Shown: positions 1 to 7,200, counted from the stretch's first letter. The stretch is 12,982 nucleotides of DNA from Candidatus Altarchaeales archaeon (GCA_014729705.1 WJJK01000246.1:1-12982), one strand, 5' to 3'. Numbers and translations are program-made. Notes: generated from the sequence alone by a model not told the origin.

Positions 1-284
1 ATTATGAATCCTGAGCCCGTGTTTTCAACTGGAACCTTGGAGAAGGGGGTTGATTTATAGTTCAAAGCGGTGACCCGAACTATTGACTGCTTGTTTTTCT
101 CCACCGCCTCGTTTATCGGGTTTCCTTTCACGGCACCTAAAACCCCCTCTTCAACCAGCATCAGGGTTGTTAAGGTGCCTACCGCAGCTGAAAATAGGAT
201 TAAGGCTGCCACGCCCAGGGTTTTCATGGTCTTATCTGCCACCCTATTTATAAAGTATTTAGCACTAATATCTTGTTTCTCCAT
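1..284 (-). CDS. HtrA/DegP-like trypsin-family serine protease, N-terminal part (runs off left edge)
   Basis: The visible 94 residues start at an ATG (284-282) with MEKQDISAKYFINRV. A single hydrophobic segment follows at about residues 20-44 (MKTLGVAALILFSAAVG...), so the protein is probably a signal-anchored membrane protein with its enzyme domain outside the cell. From about residue 64 the sequence reads SIVRVTALNY and then GSGFI. That is the usual opening of the HtrA/DegP trypsin-like domain: a first beta strand SxVxV, then the GSGFI turn ahead of the catalytic His. The catalytic His, Asp and Ser and any PDZ domain lie outside the window, so activity cannot be judged. It is divergent from the GH57 gene, with 31 bases between starts. 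The family is known for quality control of envelope proteins. The protease assignment rests on a short segment; other trypsin-like subfamilies are possible. Confidence 0.7.
   Translation of the reverse strand, partial: MEKQDISAKYFINRVADKTMKTLGVAALILFSAAVGTLTTLMLVEEGVLGAVKGNPINEAVEKNKQSIVRVTALNYKSTPFSKVPVENTGSGFI
245..255 (+). promoter_or_regulatory. Candidate TATA box for the GH57 gene
   Basis: TATTTATAAAG is a good archaeal box A. A start site about 27 bases downstream (near 277) would give a leader of about 40 bases carrying the GGTGA site at 304-308. It lies inside the 5' end of the divergent protease gene. Inferred from sequence only. Confidence 0.4.
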
Positions 285-303
285 AAATTTGTTTTAATGG
301 GGG

Positions 304-308
304 GGTGA
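304..308 (+). promoter_or_regulatory. Ribosome-binding site deciding a TTG start (GH57)
   Basis: GGTGA lies 7 bases ahead of the TTG at 316 and there is no suitable ATG at the conserved N terminus. This fixes the start just ahead of the family-typical SICLYFQVHQP beginning. Confidence 0.7.
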
Positions 309-315
309 GCGGGGT

Positions 316-1581
316 TTGACTTCGATTTGTTTATATTTCCAGGTACACCAACCGTACAGGCTTAAATGGTTTTGGCCTCACGCTGATTCAGAGGAGTCCC
401 TTGAGCAGCGTTACTTTGACACCGGCTTAAACGAACACACGTATAAGAAGGTCGCGGGCAAGTGTTATTGGCCTGCCACCCAAAATATTTTGGCGAACGT
501 TGAAGCTTTGAAAGACGGTGACCGCCCCTTTAAAGTCAGTTACTCGATTTCAGGGGCGTTGATTGAGCAGATCGAGCGTTGGGATCCTGATTTGCTTGAA
601 TTGTTCAGGAGCCTTGCCCAAACCGGTTGCTGTGAATTCCTATGTGAAACCCAGTACCACAGCCTCGCAGGGTTATTTGATTTAAGGGATGAATTCAAAA
701 AGCAGGTTGAGCTTCAGAGAAAGTCTATAAAAAAAATATTTGGCCATAAGCCTGAGGTCTTCCGGAACACGGAGCTACTCTACCACGACGGCATAGCCGA
801 GGAGGTGGAGAAGCAGGGGTTTAAGGGCATAGTGACTGAAGGCATTGAAAGAATCCTTGAAGGCTGGAAGAGCCCTAACTACGTCTACACCCCCCGTGGT
901 TTGAACAAGATTAAGGTGCTTCTTAGAAACTATAAACTTTCAGACGACATAGGATACAGGTTTTCAGCTAAATGGTGGGATGGCTGGCCTCTTTCAGCCG
1001 AGAAATACGCAAGCTGGCTTTCAGCCTCCCCCGGGGACACCCTAAACATCTTCATGGACTATGAAACCTTCGGGGAACACCAGTGGCAGGATACCGGCAT
1101 ATTCTGGTTTCTCGACGCATTACCCCACAAGATCCTTGAATACCCGCACCTGGAATTCAACACACCCTCTGAGGTGGTTGACAAATATGTTCCGCGCGGC
1201 GACATTAAGGTGCCGTGGTTTGAAACAATATCTTGGGCGGATATGGAGCGGGATCCAAGCGCTTGGCTGGGCAACCACAGCCAGCACCTGAATTTCACTG
1301 AACTAAAGAGGCTTGAGGACCCGGTTAAGAAATCCAAGAACAAGGAGTTTCTGCGTATATGGCGGATGCTTGGCATATCCGATCACTACTACTACATGTG
1401 CACTAAGGGGTTGGGGGATGGTTCAGTGCACGAGTACTTCAGCCACCACGGCAACCCCTACGACGCAGCCTTAAACTATCACGCGGTTTTATCGGACTTC
1501 AAGGAGAAGGTGCTCAGATATAATCTGGGGCGGGGGATCAAGTTCCTTGAAGGAGAGGAAAACCCGGGGCAACCCATATAA
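316..1581 (+). CDS. Glycoside hydrolase family 57 alpha-amylase-type enzyme
   Basis: This 421-aa protein is a GH57 member, a family that acts on alpha-1,4-glucans with retention. The N terminus SICLYFQVHQPYRL carries the first family motif, HQP at residues 11-13. CETQYHSL at 110-117 holds the likely nucleophile, Glu111. FRNTELLY is at 149-156. FMDYETFGEHQW at 246-257 holds the likely acid/base, Asp248. There is no signal peptide, so it should be cytoplasmic and act on stored glycogen-like polymer. The length matches the shorter archaeal GH57 amylase group. The start is TTG with a GGTGA site. The glycosyltransferase at 2076-3251 probably builds the polymer this enzyme degrades or remodels. Whether it is an amylase or a 4-alpha-glucanotransferase cannot be decided from motifs alone. 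Confidence 0.93.
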   Translation: MTSICLYFQVHQPYRLKWFWPHADSEESLEQRYFDTGLNEHTYKKVAGKCYWPATQNILANVEALKDGDRPFKVSYSISGALIEQIERWDPDLLELFRSLAQTGCCEFLCETQYHSLAGLFDLRDEFKKQVELQRKSIKKIFGHKPEVFRNTELLYHDGIAEEVEKQGFKGIVTEGIERILEGWKSPNYVYTPRGLNKIKVLLRNYKLSDDIGYRFSAKWWDGWPLSAEKYASWLSASPGDTLNIFMDYETFGEHQWQDTGIFWFLDALPHKILEYPHLEFNTPSEVVDKYVPRGDIKVPWFETISWADMERDPSAWLGNHSQHLNFTELKRLEDPVKKSKNKEFLRIWRMLGISDHYYYMCTKGLGDGSVHEYFSHHGNPYDAALNYHAVLSDFKEKVLRYNLGRGIKFLEGEENPGQPI

Positions 1582-1590
1582 GGGGGCACA

Positions 1591-1604
1591 TTTTTTTTGT
1601 TTTT
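1591..1604 (+). terminator. Oligo-T terminator after the GH57 gene
   Basis: An 8-T run followed by G and four more Ts lies 10 bases after the GH57 stop. This fits archaeal intrinsic termination on oligo-T without a required hairpin. Its 3' end merges with the TATA box of the next gene. Confidence 0.55.
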
Positions 1605-1609
1605 ATACT
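1601..1609 (+). promoter_or_regulatory. TATA box of the receiver-domain gene (leaderless)
   Basis: TTTTATACT is centred about 27 bases ahead of the ATG at 1632, so transcription should begin at or next to the start codon. Confidence 0.5.
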
Positions 1610-1631
1610 GGATTCAACCTAATTTCTTTTT

Positions 1632-2075
1632 ATGCAACCTAAAATACGCCCTACCCAACCCCAATCTGCGGGTTTGCCTGAGTTAAGAAAATCCGGCGGC
1701 TCACAGAAAACAATCCTTGTGGTGGATAAAGACGAGGGTATACGAGACCTTGCGGTGGATGTCTTAAGGAAACCTGATCGCAGGATCCTTGAGGCGTCAG
1801 ACGGTTCCCAGGCCCTGAAGTTGATTGATGAAAACCGCGTTGACGTGTTGGTAGCCGACAATGATTTATCCGATTATCCTGGAAACACGTTCTTTGACGG
1901 CGTTAAGTACGCAAGCCCCGGCACAAGGATTCTCGCAGCCACCCGGGATCCGAGCTACTCCCAGCAGGATTTTAAGTCTTCTTCGGCAGATGATTGGATA
2001 AGAAAACCCTTCGAGGTCGAGGAATTAAACGCTAAAGTAGGTCGACTTGAAAACCTTGGAAGACAAAAGGTTTAA
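1632..2075 (+). CDS. Stand-alone response-regulator receiver-domain protein
   Basis: The 147-aa protein has a Pro/Gln-rich N-terminal extension of about 25 residues, then one CheY-like receiver domain and nothing after it. KTILVVDKDEG at 26-36 is the first strand with the metal-binding acidic residue Asp32. The phospho-acceptor is Asp76 in DVLVAD. Thr104 ends the fourth strand (ILAAT). Lys125 is in the IRKPF turn. The residue after Asp32, usually acidic, is Lys33, with Asp34 next, so metal binding may be altered. There is no DNA-binding or enzymatic output domain, so it would act through protein contacts. The start is supported by a TATA box 27 bases upstream. The gene lies between two glycogen-related genes and ends directly against the glycosyltransferase stop codon. 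A role in polysaccharide metabolism is inferred only from position. Confidence 0.85.
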   Translation: MQPKIRPTQPQSAGLPELRKSGGSQKTILVVDKDEGIRDLAVDVLRKPDRRILEASDGSQALKLIDENRVDVLVADNDLSDYPGNTFFDGVKYASPGTRILAATRDPSYSQQDFKSSSADDWIRKPFEVEELNAKVGRLENLGRQKV

Positions 2076-3251
2076 TCAACTTAACAGGCTTTCATAGACC
2101 TTCAAATATTGTTGGGCTAGTTTGTGCCAGTCGTATTTCTCAGCCTCCCTCTCGCATTCTGCGCCCATCCTTTTAAGCGCTTCCCCCGTCTTATCCCCCA
2201 GCATATAGTTTAGACCCCATGCGATGCTGTCTGGGGTTTGATATACCTTCACGCCTGTGCGGAAGTTGTCTATTATCTCGCTTGGGCCTCCGGTGTCGCA
2301 GGCTACGACCGGCGTCCCACAAGCCCAGGACTCTAAAGTGATTATGCCGAAGGGCTCGTTTCTTGAGGGTATGCATACTATGTCTGCTGCGTGGAATAGG
2401 TTCCATCGATCCTGGTTCGACACGTACCCTAATACTCTCACTGAGTCCTGCACCCCCAGATACATGCTCCGCCCCTTTATGTGCTCCAGCATGTCTCCTG
2501 TGCCTGCGTAAACGAATTTAGCGTCCCAGTTTTCCTTTAGAACCTTGGGTATAGCTTCAACCAACAGGTCGGGGCCCTTCTGGTAGGCTACTCTCCCTAG
2601 GAAAAGGATTAATGGGGCGAAGGGGTGGATTCCGATCTTTTTCTTCACCTTCCCGGCGTCCACCTTACCCTTGAATTTCTCCACGTTTATGCCGTTGTAG
2701 ATCACCGAAATTTTTTCTTCAGGCACCTGGTATTCCCGGCTGACCTCTTTTTTCATGGTCCGGGAAACCGTGGTGACTCTGCCTGCTATGTATCCTCCAA
2801 GCCACTCCCTATGCCTTATCCGCCCGCTCCACCAATTGTGGGCGAAGTTGTTGCCGTTTCTCCCGAACTCGGTTGAATGCGCGCTCCAAACAATGTTTCT
2901 GAAGCCTGTGTTGTGTTTGATGTTGGCTAAAGCATTTACTATGTGCCAGTCGTGGCCGTGCAGTACGTCGAATTCCCCGTATTCCTCCCTCACCCAATGG
3001 TAGCAGGAGACGATGGAGTCCCCCATATGATCCATGTATTCAATGAAATCCTCCATGCCAGGCGTTATGACGCGGTGTTCATGCACGCCATTTATTTCCT
3101 CGTGTTCCGGTTGGTTTTCCCCTATGCGCGTGAATACGTGGACTTCATGGCCTAAACCGGCTAAGGCTTCAGCTAGTTCTGTGACTACAGCCGCCACCCC
3201 TCCAACTGATATGCTGTTTTTAGTCTCCCAAGAAAAGAATCCTATACGCAA
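2076..3251 (-). CDS. Glycogen/starch synthase-type glycosyltransferase (GT-B fold, GT4/GT5-like)
   Basis: The 391-aa protein should transfer glucose from a nucleotide sugar to an alpha-1,4-glucan. It has the two halves of a GT-B fold. N-terminal half: RIGFFSWE, then SVGGVAAVVTELAEAL with the GG donor loop at 17-18, and LHGHDWHIV at 97-105. C-terminal half: ILFLGRVAYQKGPDLL at 215-230, with Arg220 and Lys225 for phosphate binding. The E-x7-E signature is in RNEPFGIITLESWACGTP (Glu299, Glu307), followed by DTGGPSEII. The start is TTG with a GGTGA site 6 bases ahead. The last base of its stop codon is adjacent to the stop of the convergent receiver gene. The nearby GH57 gene and similar archaeal clusters support a glycogen role. 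A sucrose-phosphate or other GT4 synthase cannot be excluded. Confidence 0.88.
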   Translation of the reverse strand: MRIGFFSWETKNSISVGGVAAVVTELAEALAGLGHEVHVFTRIGENQPEHEEINGVHEHRVITPGMEDFIEYMDHMGDSIVSCYHWVREEYGEFDVLHGHDWHIVNALANIKHNTGFRNIVWSAHSTEFGRNGNNFAHNWWSGRIRHREWLGGYIAGRVTTVSRTMKKEVSREYQVPEEKISVIYNGINVEKFKGKVDAGKVKKKIGIHPFAPLILFLGRVAYQKGPDLLVEAIPKVLKENWDAKFVYAGTGDMLEHIKGRSMYLGVQDSVRVLGYVSNQDRWNLFHAADIVCIPSRNEPFGIITLESWACGTPVVACDTGGPSEIIDNFRTGVKVYQTPDSIAWGLNYMLGDKTGEALKRMGAECEREAEKYDWHKLAQQYLKVYESLLS

Positions 3252-3257
3252 ATTAAA

Positions 3258-3262
3258 TCACC
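3258..3262 (-). promoter_or_regulatory. Ribosome-binding site deciding a TTG start (glycosyltransferase)
   Basis: On the minus strand GGTGA, at the end of a G run, lies 6 bases ahead of the TTG at 3251. The same G-run plus GGTGA plus TTG arrangement is used by the GH57 gene. Confidence 0.65.
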
Positions 3263-3305
3263 CCCCCATAAAAAGATGTTGGTGGAAATACTTACAAAAC
3301 AGTCT

Positions 3306-3313
3306 ATTTAAAT
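3306..3313. promoter_or_regulatory. Palindromic TATA box, possibly shared by two divergent genes
   Basis: ATTTAAAT reads the same on both strands. It lies about 39 bases ahead of the ATG at 3349 and about 58 bases ahead of the TTG at 3251. Start sites 27 bases away would leave leaders of about 13 and 30 bases, each containing a GGTGA site. Use in both directions is inference. Confidence 0.45.
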
Positions 3314-3348
3314 TCAAAGCCGCCTATGATTTAACCAGGTGAACAGAT

Positions 3349-3516
3349 ATGTCTTATCTTTTGGGTGTTGTTTTGGGGGCTAGCGTTTTTATCGTATTCT
3401 ATCTACTGTATCTACTTGCCCACGTGATGGATTTCAGCGTCCGAACCTTCAGCGGAGGTCGGCAGAAACTCATCTTCGACATGAAGCCGGGGGAACACAG
3501 TATGTTTGAGGACTAG
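3349..3516 (+). CDS. Small single-span membrane protein (55 aa), function unknown
   Basis: The ATG at 3349 opens a 55-aa frame beginning MSYLLGVVLGASVFIVFYLL, with one strong membrane span at about residues 3-27. A polar tail follows (DFSVRTFSGGRQK ... KPGEHSMFED). An AGGTGA site lies 6 bases upstream (3337-3342) and a TATA box lies upstream of that, so expression signals are complete. The stop codon overlaps the stop of the convergent nop5 gene within a shared CTAG. I do not recognise the family. Tail residues suggest a membrane end of roughly 28 aqueous residues. The good promoter, ribosome-binding site and protein-like composition make it more credible than a chance frame. Confidence 0.65.
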   Translation: MSYLLGVVLGASVFIVFYLLYLLAHVMDFSVRTFSGGRQKLIFDMKPGEHSMFED

Positions 3517-4592
3517 TTTGTTTTCAGCGACTTGACTCTTTCACTGAATTGTTTTCTCAGTTTCATGGACTGGTTCTCGCCTTTGAAGGCATCTAATTTA
3601 GCTGCTATCGCGATCTTTGAGGCAAGGGTTCGAGCAAGCTTCCCCCTGATTTTCTTGTCTGATCCGGCGATGTCTGGGTGCATGAATATGACTCCGTGTT
3701 TTGGGGGTTTACCCCCTGACTTCAGGAAACGGAAGAAGGCGTCTTCCGCGCCTAAAACCTGTATCGTGCCTGAAGGCAGTATCGCAAGCTGTTTGAGGCT
3801 GCCTGCGTAGGCTAGTAGTTTAGCTGCGAGGACTTCATCCAGCAACCCCGAGAGGTTCGGAGCGAATTCACGCATCCTCTCCCTAACATAATCCTCTATC
3901 CCAGACTGGGTTTCATATAAAGTGTTTATGCCGGATGCGAGCTTGGATACGGTATGTATGTCTTGTGTTTTGAAATCCACCCCCAAACTGTTTTTAAGGG
4001 ATTCTTTTATCCTCTGCCTCTGGTTTTCATCTAAACCTATTTCCCCTAACTCCAGGTTACCTCTTAAACCGAATTCGGCGACTAATTTAGAGTAGACGTC
4101 GGGTTTTTTAACGTGTTCACTCAACTCGGGGTAATGAAGTCCATACCACTCATGCAGTCTCTCGTTTAAAAGATTCCCCGCCTCAGTCAAGTCATCTAGA
4201 GACTCCACCGCCTGTATTATGAGGGCGTCCTCCTGCCTGCTTCGGAGTTTCTCTGAAGTCAGGTTCTTGTTGACTTCAGTCAACCGCCTCTTAAGGTAGT
4301 CTCTGCTTAAACCAAGCTGAGACCCTAAATCAAACAAATCCCCGGGTTCACGGGTTTGAAGGTATTTTATGCCTTCTTTCCTTGGGAACCTCTTAGGCCG
4401 GTCAACTAAAACCTCATCAACCCCTGTTTCTATGAGTCGGTCTAAAATCTTTTCCTCGGCTTCACAGACGCCTTGGCTTGTTTTTTTAAGTTGATCTGCT
4501 ATCTGTTCAACGTCTTCTGGGAATAACTCGGATTCAATTATCCGGCCTTCCCTTAAAACGAAAACACCCAAAACATTGGTCTCAAGCCTCAT
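3513..4592 (-). CDS. nop5: Nop5/Nop56/58-family C/D box sRNP core protein
   Basis: This 359-aa protein is the archaeal Nop5 scaffold. It bridges L7Ae bound on C/D box guide RNA to the 2'-O-methyltransferase fibrillarin, for methylation of rRNA and tRNA. The N-terminal domain (about 1-115) is the divergent fibrillarin-contact part. LHEWYGLHYPEL at 146-157 is the family hallmark, and the region from about 185 to 240 should be the coiled-coil arm. The NOP domain contains SGLLDEVLAAKLLAYAGSLKQLA (249-270 region), SGTIQVLGAEDAFF (274-287), PPKHGVIFMHPDI (296-308) and RGKLARTLASKIAIAAKLD (316-334). The ATG has no clear ribosome-binding site and no TATA box at the expected distance. It lies 28 bases after the surface-protein gene on the same strand. 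The usual fibrillarin partner gene is not next to it. Confidence 0.95.
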   Translation of the reverse strand: MRLETNVLGVFVLREGRIIESELFPEDVEQIADQLKKTSQGVCEAEEKILDRLIETGVDEVLVDRPKRFPRKEGIKYLQTREPGDLFDLGSQLGLSRDYLKRRLTEVNKNLTSEKLRSRQEDALIIQAVESLDDLTEAGNLLNERLHEWYGLHYPELSEHVKKPDVYSKLVAEFGLRGNLELGEIGLDENQRQRIKESLKNSLGVDFKTQDIHTVSKLASGINTLYETQSGIEDYVRERMREFAPNLSGLLDEVLAAKLLAYAGSLKQLAILPSGTIQVLGAEDAFFRFLKSGGKPPKHGVIFMHPDIAGSDKKIRGKLARTLASKIAIAAKLDAFKGENQSMKLRKQFSERVKSLKTN

Positions 4593-4603
4593 CCTAGGAG
4601 AAA

Positions 4604-4629
4604 AGAAATAATTGGGGGATTCATCCCCC
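4604..4629 (-). terminator. Hairpin overlapping the surface-protein stop, followed by a T-rich tract
   Basis: GGGGGA (4614-4619) and TCCCCC (4624-4629) form a 6-bp stem with a 4-base loop that contains the TGA stop of the upstream gene. On the minus strand it is followed by AATTATTTCTTTT. This could end transcription of the surface protein or adjust read-through into nop5. Confidence 0.4.
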
Positions 4630-6780
4630 CAGACTAGATTTCTTACCCTGACTTTCGAAGCTTGATTTCCCGGAATTCTTGCCTGGTTTCTTCAAGCCCC
4701 CGCCTTTCTTGGATCCTAAGCCTTTAAGCACGCCTAAGGCGATTAAAAGCATAATCAAAAGCAAAACCAAAAGCACAATCAAAAGGAGTAGGAAACCCAT
4801 CGACCCCTTATTCGTCAACTGCATCCTCTGCTTCATGTAGAGCTTTGAGGTTGTTTGTATGCTGTAGTTACCCTTATCCTCAGCCAGGGTTTCAGCGTAA
4901 CCCATCCCGTCGGTTGATAACTGTTCAACTGAGTTATCGGGTTTAGTGACCTCTAAACCCACTCCCTCAACCGGGAGTCCATGGCTTGAAACATTCACGC
5001 GGAGCACGCCGGATTCGATGACGGCACTCATCTCCAAGGGCCTGGGTTCAACAGTTAAAACCCCTTCCGCAGATTCATAGTAGGGTTTCTCAGCCACAAA
5101 CAAGTAGTTGCCCACCTGCTGGGGAGTGATCGTTATCTGCTTGTCCGTGTATGTTTCACTGGTTTTATCGGGTTTAGTAACCTCTATTGTGGCGATCTGC
5201 TGCACCTGATTCTGATCCACCACCGTCACCTGAGACTCCTGCCCCGCCTCAACTGTTGCGGGATCCACTAAAACAGTTAATTCGCCTTCAACTGTCATGC
5301 TAACGCTTTTGTCTTCGAAACCGGTTTTACTGGCAAATATTGTGTAGACTCCCGGCGTCTGGGCTATGAATTCATAGGTTCCCCGCGAGTTGGTGGTGCC
5401 TGACACCCCTCCAGGCTGTATATCGAGTTTCGCGCCTGAAACAGCGTTGCCCATCTGGTCGGCTACCGTGATTGAGGCGGTCTCCCCCGCCTTCTTGCCT
5501 TCGGGGGTGTCGATTGTGAACGTGTTTTGCACCCTGAAGGTCACCGTACCCTCCTGATAGTCGGTGTGGGTTGCCGCTGCCGTGTAGGTACCCGGCTTCG
5601 TGGGGGTATAGGTTATCTTCCCCTGGCTGTTGGTGGTGCCGGGGACTGTTACCTTAACTCCGCCTTGAGGGGTTACTTCAACGGTCGCCCCCTCCACTGC
5701 GGCGCCCTTGCTTTCAACCGTGAACGTGACTTGTTTGCCTGCTTCAACCGGCGTGGGGGAGGCTGAAACCACCAAAGCAGGTTTCTCCGATACCGTGATC
5801 TTATTCAAGTTATTGTCTTCGTAGCCTGACTTGGTTACGTAGAGGTTGTAGGTGCCGACCGTGTTTATGGTGGCCGCCACACACCCCGAAACCGCTGTGT
5901 AGTAGGTGCGGTGGAATCCGGGACCGGATACGGCTACGGCGGCGTTGTATACGTTGCCGCCGTCTTCCTCCCGCACACAGACTGTGAACTCTTCCCCTGA
6001 TTGCACGGCACTGGGCTTGATCGTCACCACCAGTTGGTTGCTTACCTCAATGTTTTCGGTTACCACGCAGTAGCCTTTTCTTTCACTCCAAACATCCAGT
6101 TGATAGGTGCCCCGCTCCTCGTCGAAGGGGTGACGGCTTAAATCAAACTGGCATTCCCCGTCGTTGTCGCAGTTATCCTCATCGTTTTCGTCGTCGTAGT
6201 CCCACTCACCGTCGGAGTCCAGGTAAGTCAATTTACAGCGGCAGTCGTCGAATTCGTCGCCGTCCTCATCCAACACTGAGACCACCAAGTCTTCGTCGAA
6301 GCCAGGCGGATCAGGGGAGTAAGTGAAACTCAACTCATTATCACTGTCTTCGGGGTCGATCTCGTAATCATCTTCCGCGTCAAAATCATCATCCAAGTCG
6401 CCGTCCATCACCTCAACCGTCACAGTATGATCGCCGCAGGCGAAACCCATCAAACGACCATCCCAGACGTCGTCGTTATCCTCATCCCGGAAGTTATTGG
6501 AGGAAATATTATACTCATAATCTTCTCCATCCACCAGGCTTAACGTGGCTTCGTCAAAGTGAACCTCAACATCGTCAACCAATATACGTATTTCAACGTC
6601 GAAGTCCCCGGTCTCATCCGGACTCTCCAACGTAATCATCAAATCCAGATCCTGCCCAGCATCAAGAGTACTGTCATCAACGTCAACAGTAACCTCGTCT
6701 AAATCAACAGCAGCCGCAAACGCAGCCAACAAAAAACACGCCAAAAAGCATGCCCCCAAATTAAATCCTTTTCCAGCCAT
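4621..6780 (-). CDS. Large secreted, membrane-anchored surface protein with acidic Ca-binding-like region and Ig-like repeats
   Basis: The protein is 719 aa from the preferred ATG at 6780. A signal peptide MAGKGFNLGACFLACFLLAAFAAA leads to mature VDLDEV. Residues up to about 225 are extremely Asp/Glu-rich, with loops such as DEDNDDVWDG, DEDGDEFDD and DSDGEWDYDD resembling DxDxDG calcium sites; scattered Cys (DDCRC, DNCDNDGEC) could form disulphides. From about 245 to 640 there are repeated domains of 80-90 residues, each starting like VVSASPTPVEAGKQVTFTV and ending GTYTxxAxxxxY; these are Ig-like or invasin-like folds. A membrane span at about 661-686 (LLLLIVLLVLLLIMLLIA) is followed by a Lys/Gly/Ser-rich tail of about 34 residues. 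This is a cell-surface or adhesin architecture. A TTG at 6822 gives a longer frame, but a box A at 6838-6846 favours the ATG. Confidence 0.8.
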   Translation of the reverse strand: MAGKGFNLGACFLACFLLAAFAAAVDLDEVTVDVDDSTLDAGQDLDLMITLESPDETGDFDVEIRILVDDVEVHFDEATLSLVDGEDYEYNISSNNFRDEDNDDVWDGRLMGFACGDHTVTVEVMDGDLDDDFDAEDDYEIDPEDSDNELSFTYSPDPPGFDEDLVVSVLDEDGDEFDDCRCKLTYLDSDGEWDYDDENDEDNCDNDGECQFDLSRHPFDEERGTYQLDVWSERKGYCVVTENIEVSNQLVVTIKPSAVQSGEEFTVCVREEDGGNVYNAAVAVSGPGFHRTYYTAVSGCVAATINTVGTYNLYVTKSGYEDNNLNKITVSEKPALVVSASPTPVEAGKQVTFTVESKGAAVEGATVEVTPQGGVKVTVPGTTNSQGKITYTPTKPGTYTAAATHTDYQEGTVTFRVQNTFTIDTPEGKKAGETASITVADQMGNAVSGAKLDIQPGGVSGTTNSRGTYEFIAQTPGVYTIFASKTGFEDKSVSMTVEGELTVLVDPATVEAGQESQVTVVDQNQVQQIATIEVTKPDKTSETYTDKQITITPQQVGNYLFVAEKPYYESAEGVLTVEPRPLEMSAVIESGVLRVNVSSHGLPVEGVGLEVTKPDNSVEQLSTDGMGYAETLAEDKGNYSIQTTSKLYMKQRMQLTNKGSMGFLLLLIVLLVLLLIMLLIALGVLKGLGSKKGGGLKKPGKNSGKSSFESQGKKSSLGG

Positions 6781-6837
6781 TCCCAAAATACACCCCACCA
6801 AATTCCTTGTAAATACCAACAAAAGTAACTACAAAAA

Positions 6838-6846
6838 AATTTAAGT
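6838..6846 (-). promoter_or_regulatory. Candidate TATA box for the surface-protein gene
   Basis: On the minus strand CTTAAATTT-type sequence precedes a T run. A start site near 6815 would give a 35-base leader to the ATG at 6780 and would exclude the TTG at 6822. Confidence 0.35.
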
Positions 6847-7020
6847 GAAATACAAAATACCAATTAGAAACCAAAGTATAAATAAACTATAAAGACAACC
6901 CCCAAAACCAAACCAAAAAAAAAGAAAAAAACGAGGATACCCTCCCCTCCAAGCCGCATTTAGGCGACCCATAAGAAACGGGGGTTCAGCCTTAACCTCT
7001 CACCCCCCTTACCCTGATTT
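6847..7020. other. Intergenic, A/C-rich; no gene seen
   Basis: Apart from promoter-like AT stretches (for example AAGTATAAATAAAC near 6875 on the plus strand) and the oligo-A block at 6915-6930, I see no coding frame or tRNA. A small C/D-type RNA cannot be excluded but no box C/D pair is convincing. Confidence 0.4.
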
Positions 7021-7022
7021 GC

Positions 7023-7048
7023 TTAAATAATAAGAAAAAATAAGGGTG
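7023..7048 (-). terminator. T-rich terminator of tRNA-Tyr
   Basis: On the minus strand the tRNA 3' end is followed by CACCCTTATTTTTTCTTATTATTT, a typical archaeal T-tract terminator. Confidence 0.5.
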
Positions 7049-7171
7049 TCCCGTCTCCCGGATTTGAACCGGGGCTCTGCCGGTATCGACCGCGCCAGAA
7101 AAAAACCCTTTTCCTGGTGAAATAAACACAACTACAGCCGGCCGCGTTAAACCAGACTACGCTAAGACGGG
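7049..7171 (-). tRNA. tRNA-Tyr (GUA) with a 47-nt intron
   Basis: The acceptor strands CCCGTCT and AGACGGG pair fully, with C1-G72 and A73 as expected for archaeal tRNA-Tyr. The D stem is GCGT/ACGC with GG in the loop. The anticodon stem is GCCGG/CCGGC and the T arm is CCCGG-TTCAAAT-CCGGG. The mature loop CUGUAGA gives anticodon GUA. Exon 1 is 7132-7171 and exon 2 is 7049-7084. The intron (7085-7131) sits after position 37 and folds into a CCAGGAAAA/TTTTTCTGG hairpin. The CCA end is not encoded. I could not draw a canonical bulge-helix-bulge with four paired bases at the splice sites, so boundaries rest on position 37/38 and mature structure. A box A lies at 7201-7210. Confidence 0.93.
7085..7131 (-). 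other. tRNA-Tyr intron
   Basis: The 47-nt intron lies between positions 37 and 38. Its core is a 9-bp hairpin (one G-U pair). A wobble-rich extension pairs GUUGUG beside the 5' splice site with CGCGGU near the 3' splice site. The standard central helix is weak here. Confidence 0.7.
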
Positions 7172-7200
7172 AGTATGGTGACAAAAAATATGGACACACA

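Noticed and set aside
70..297. Plus-strand open frame of 75 aa at the left edge
   Set aside because: It is a shadow of the minus-strand protease gene, whose sequence has clear HtrA features and a membrane anchor.
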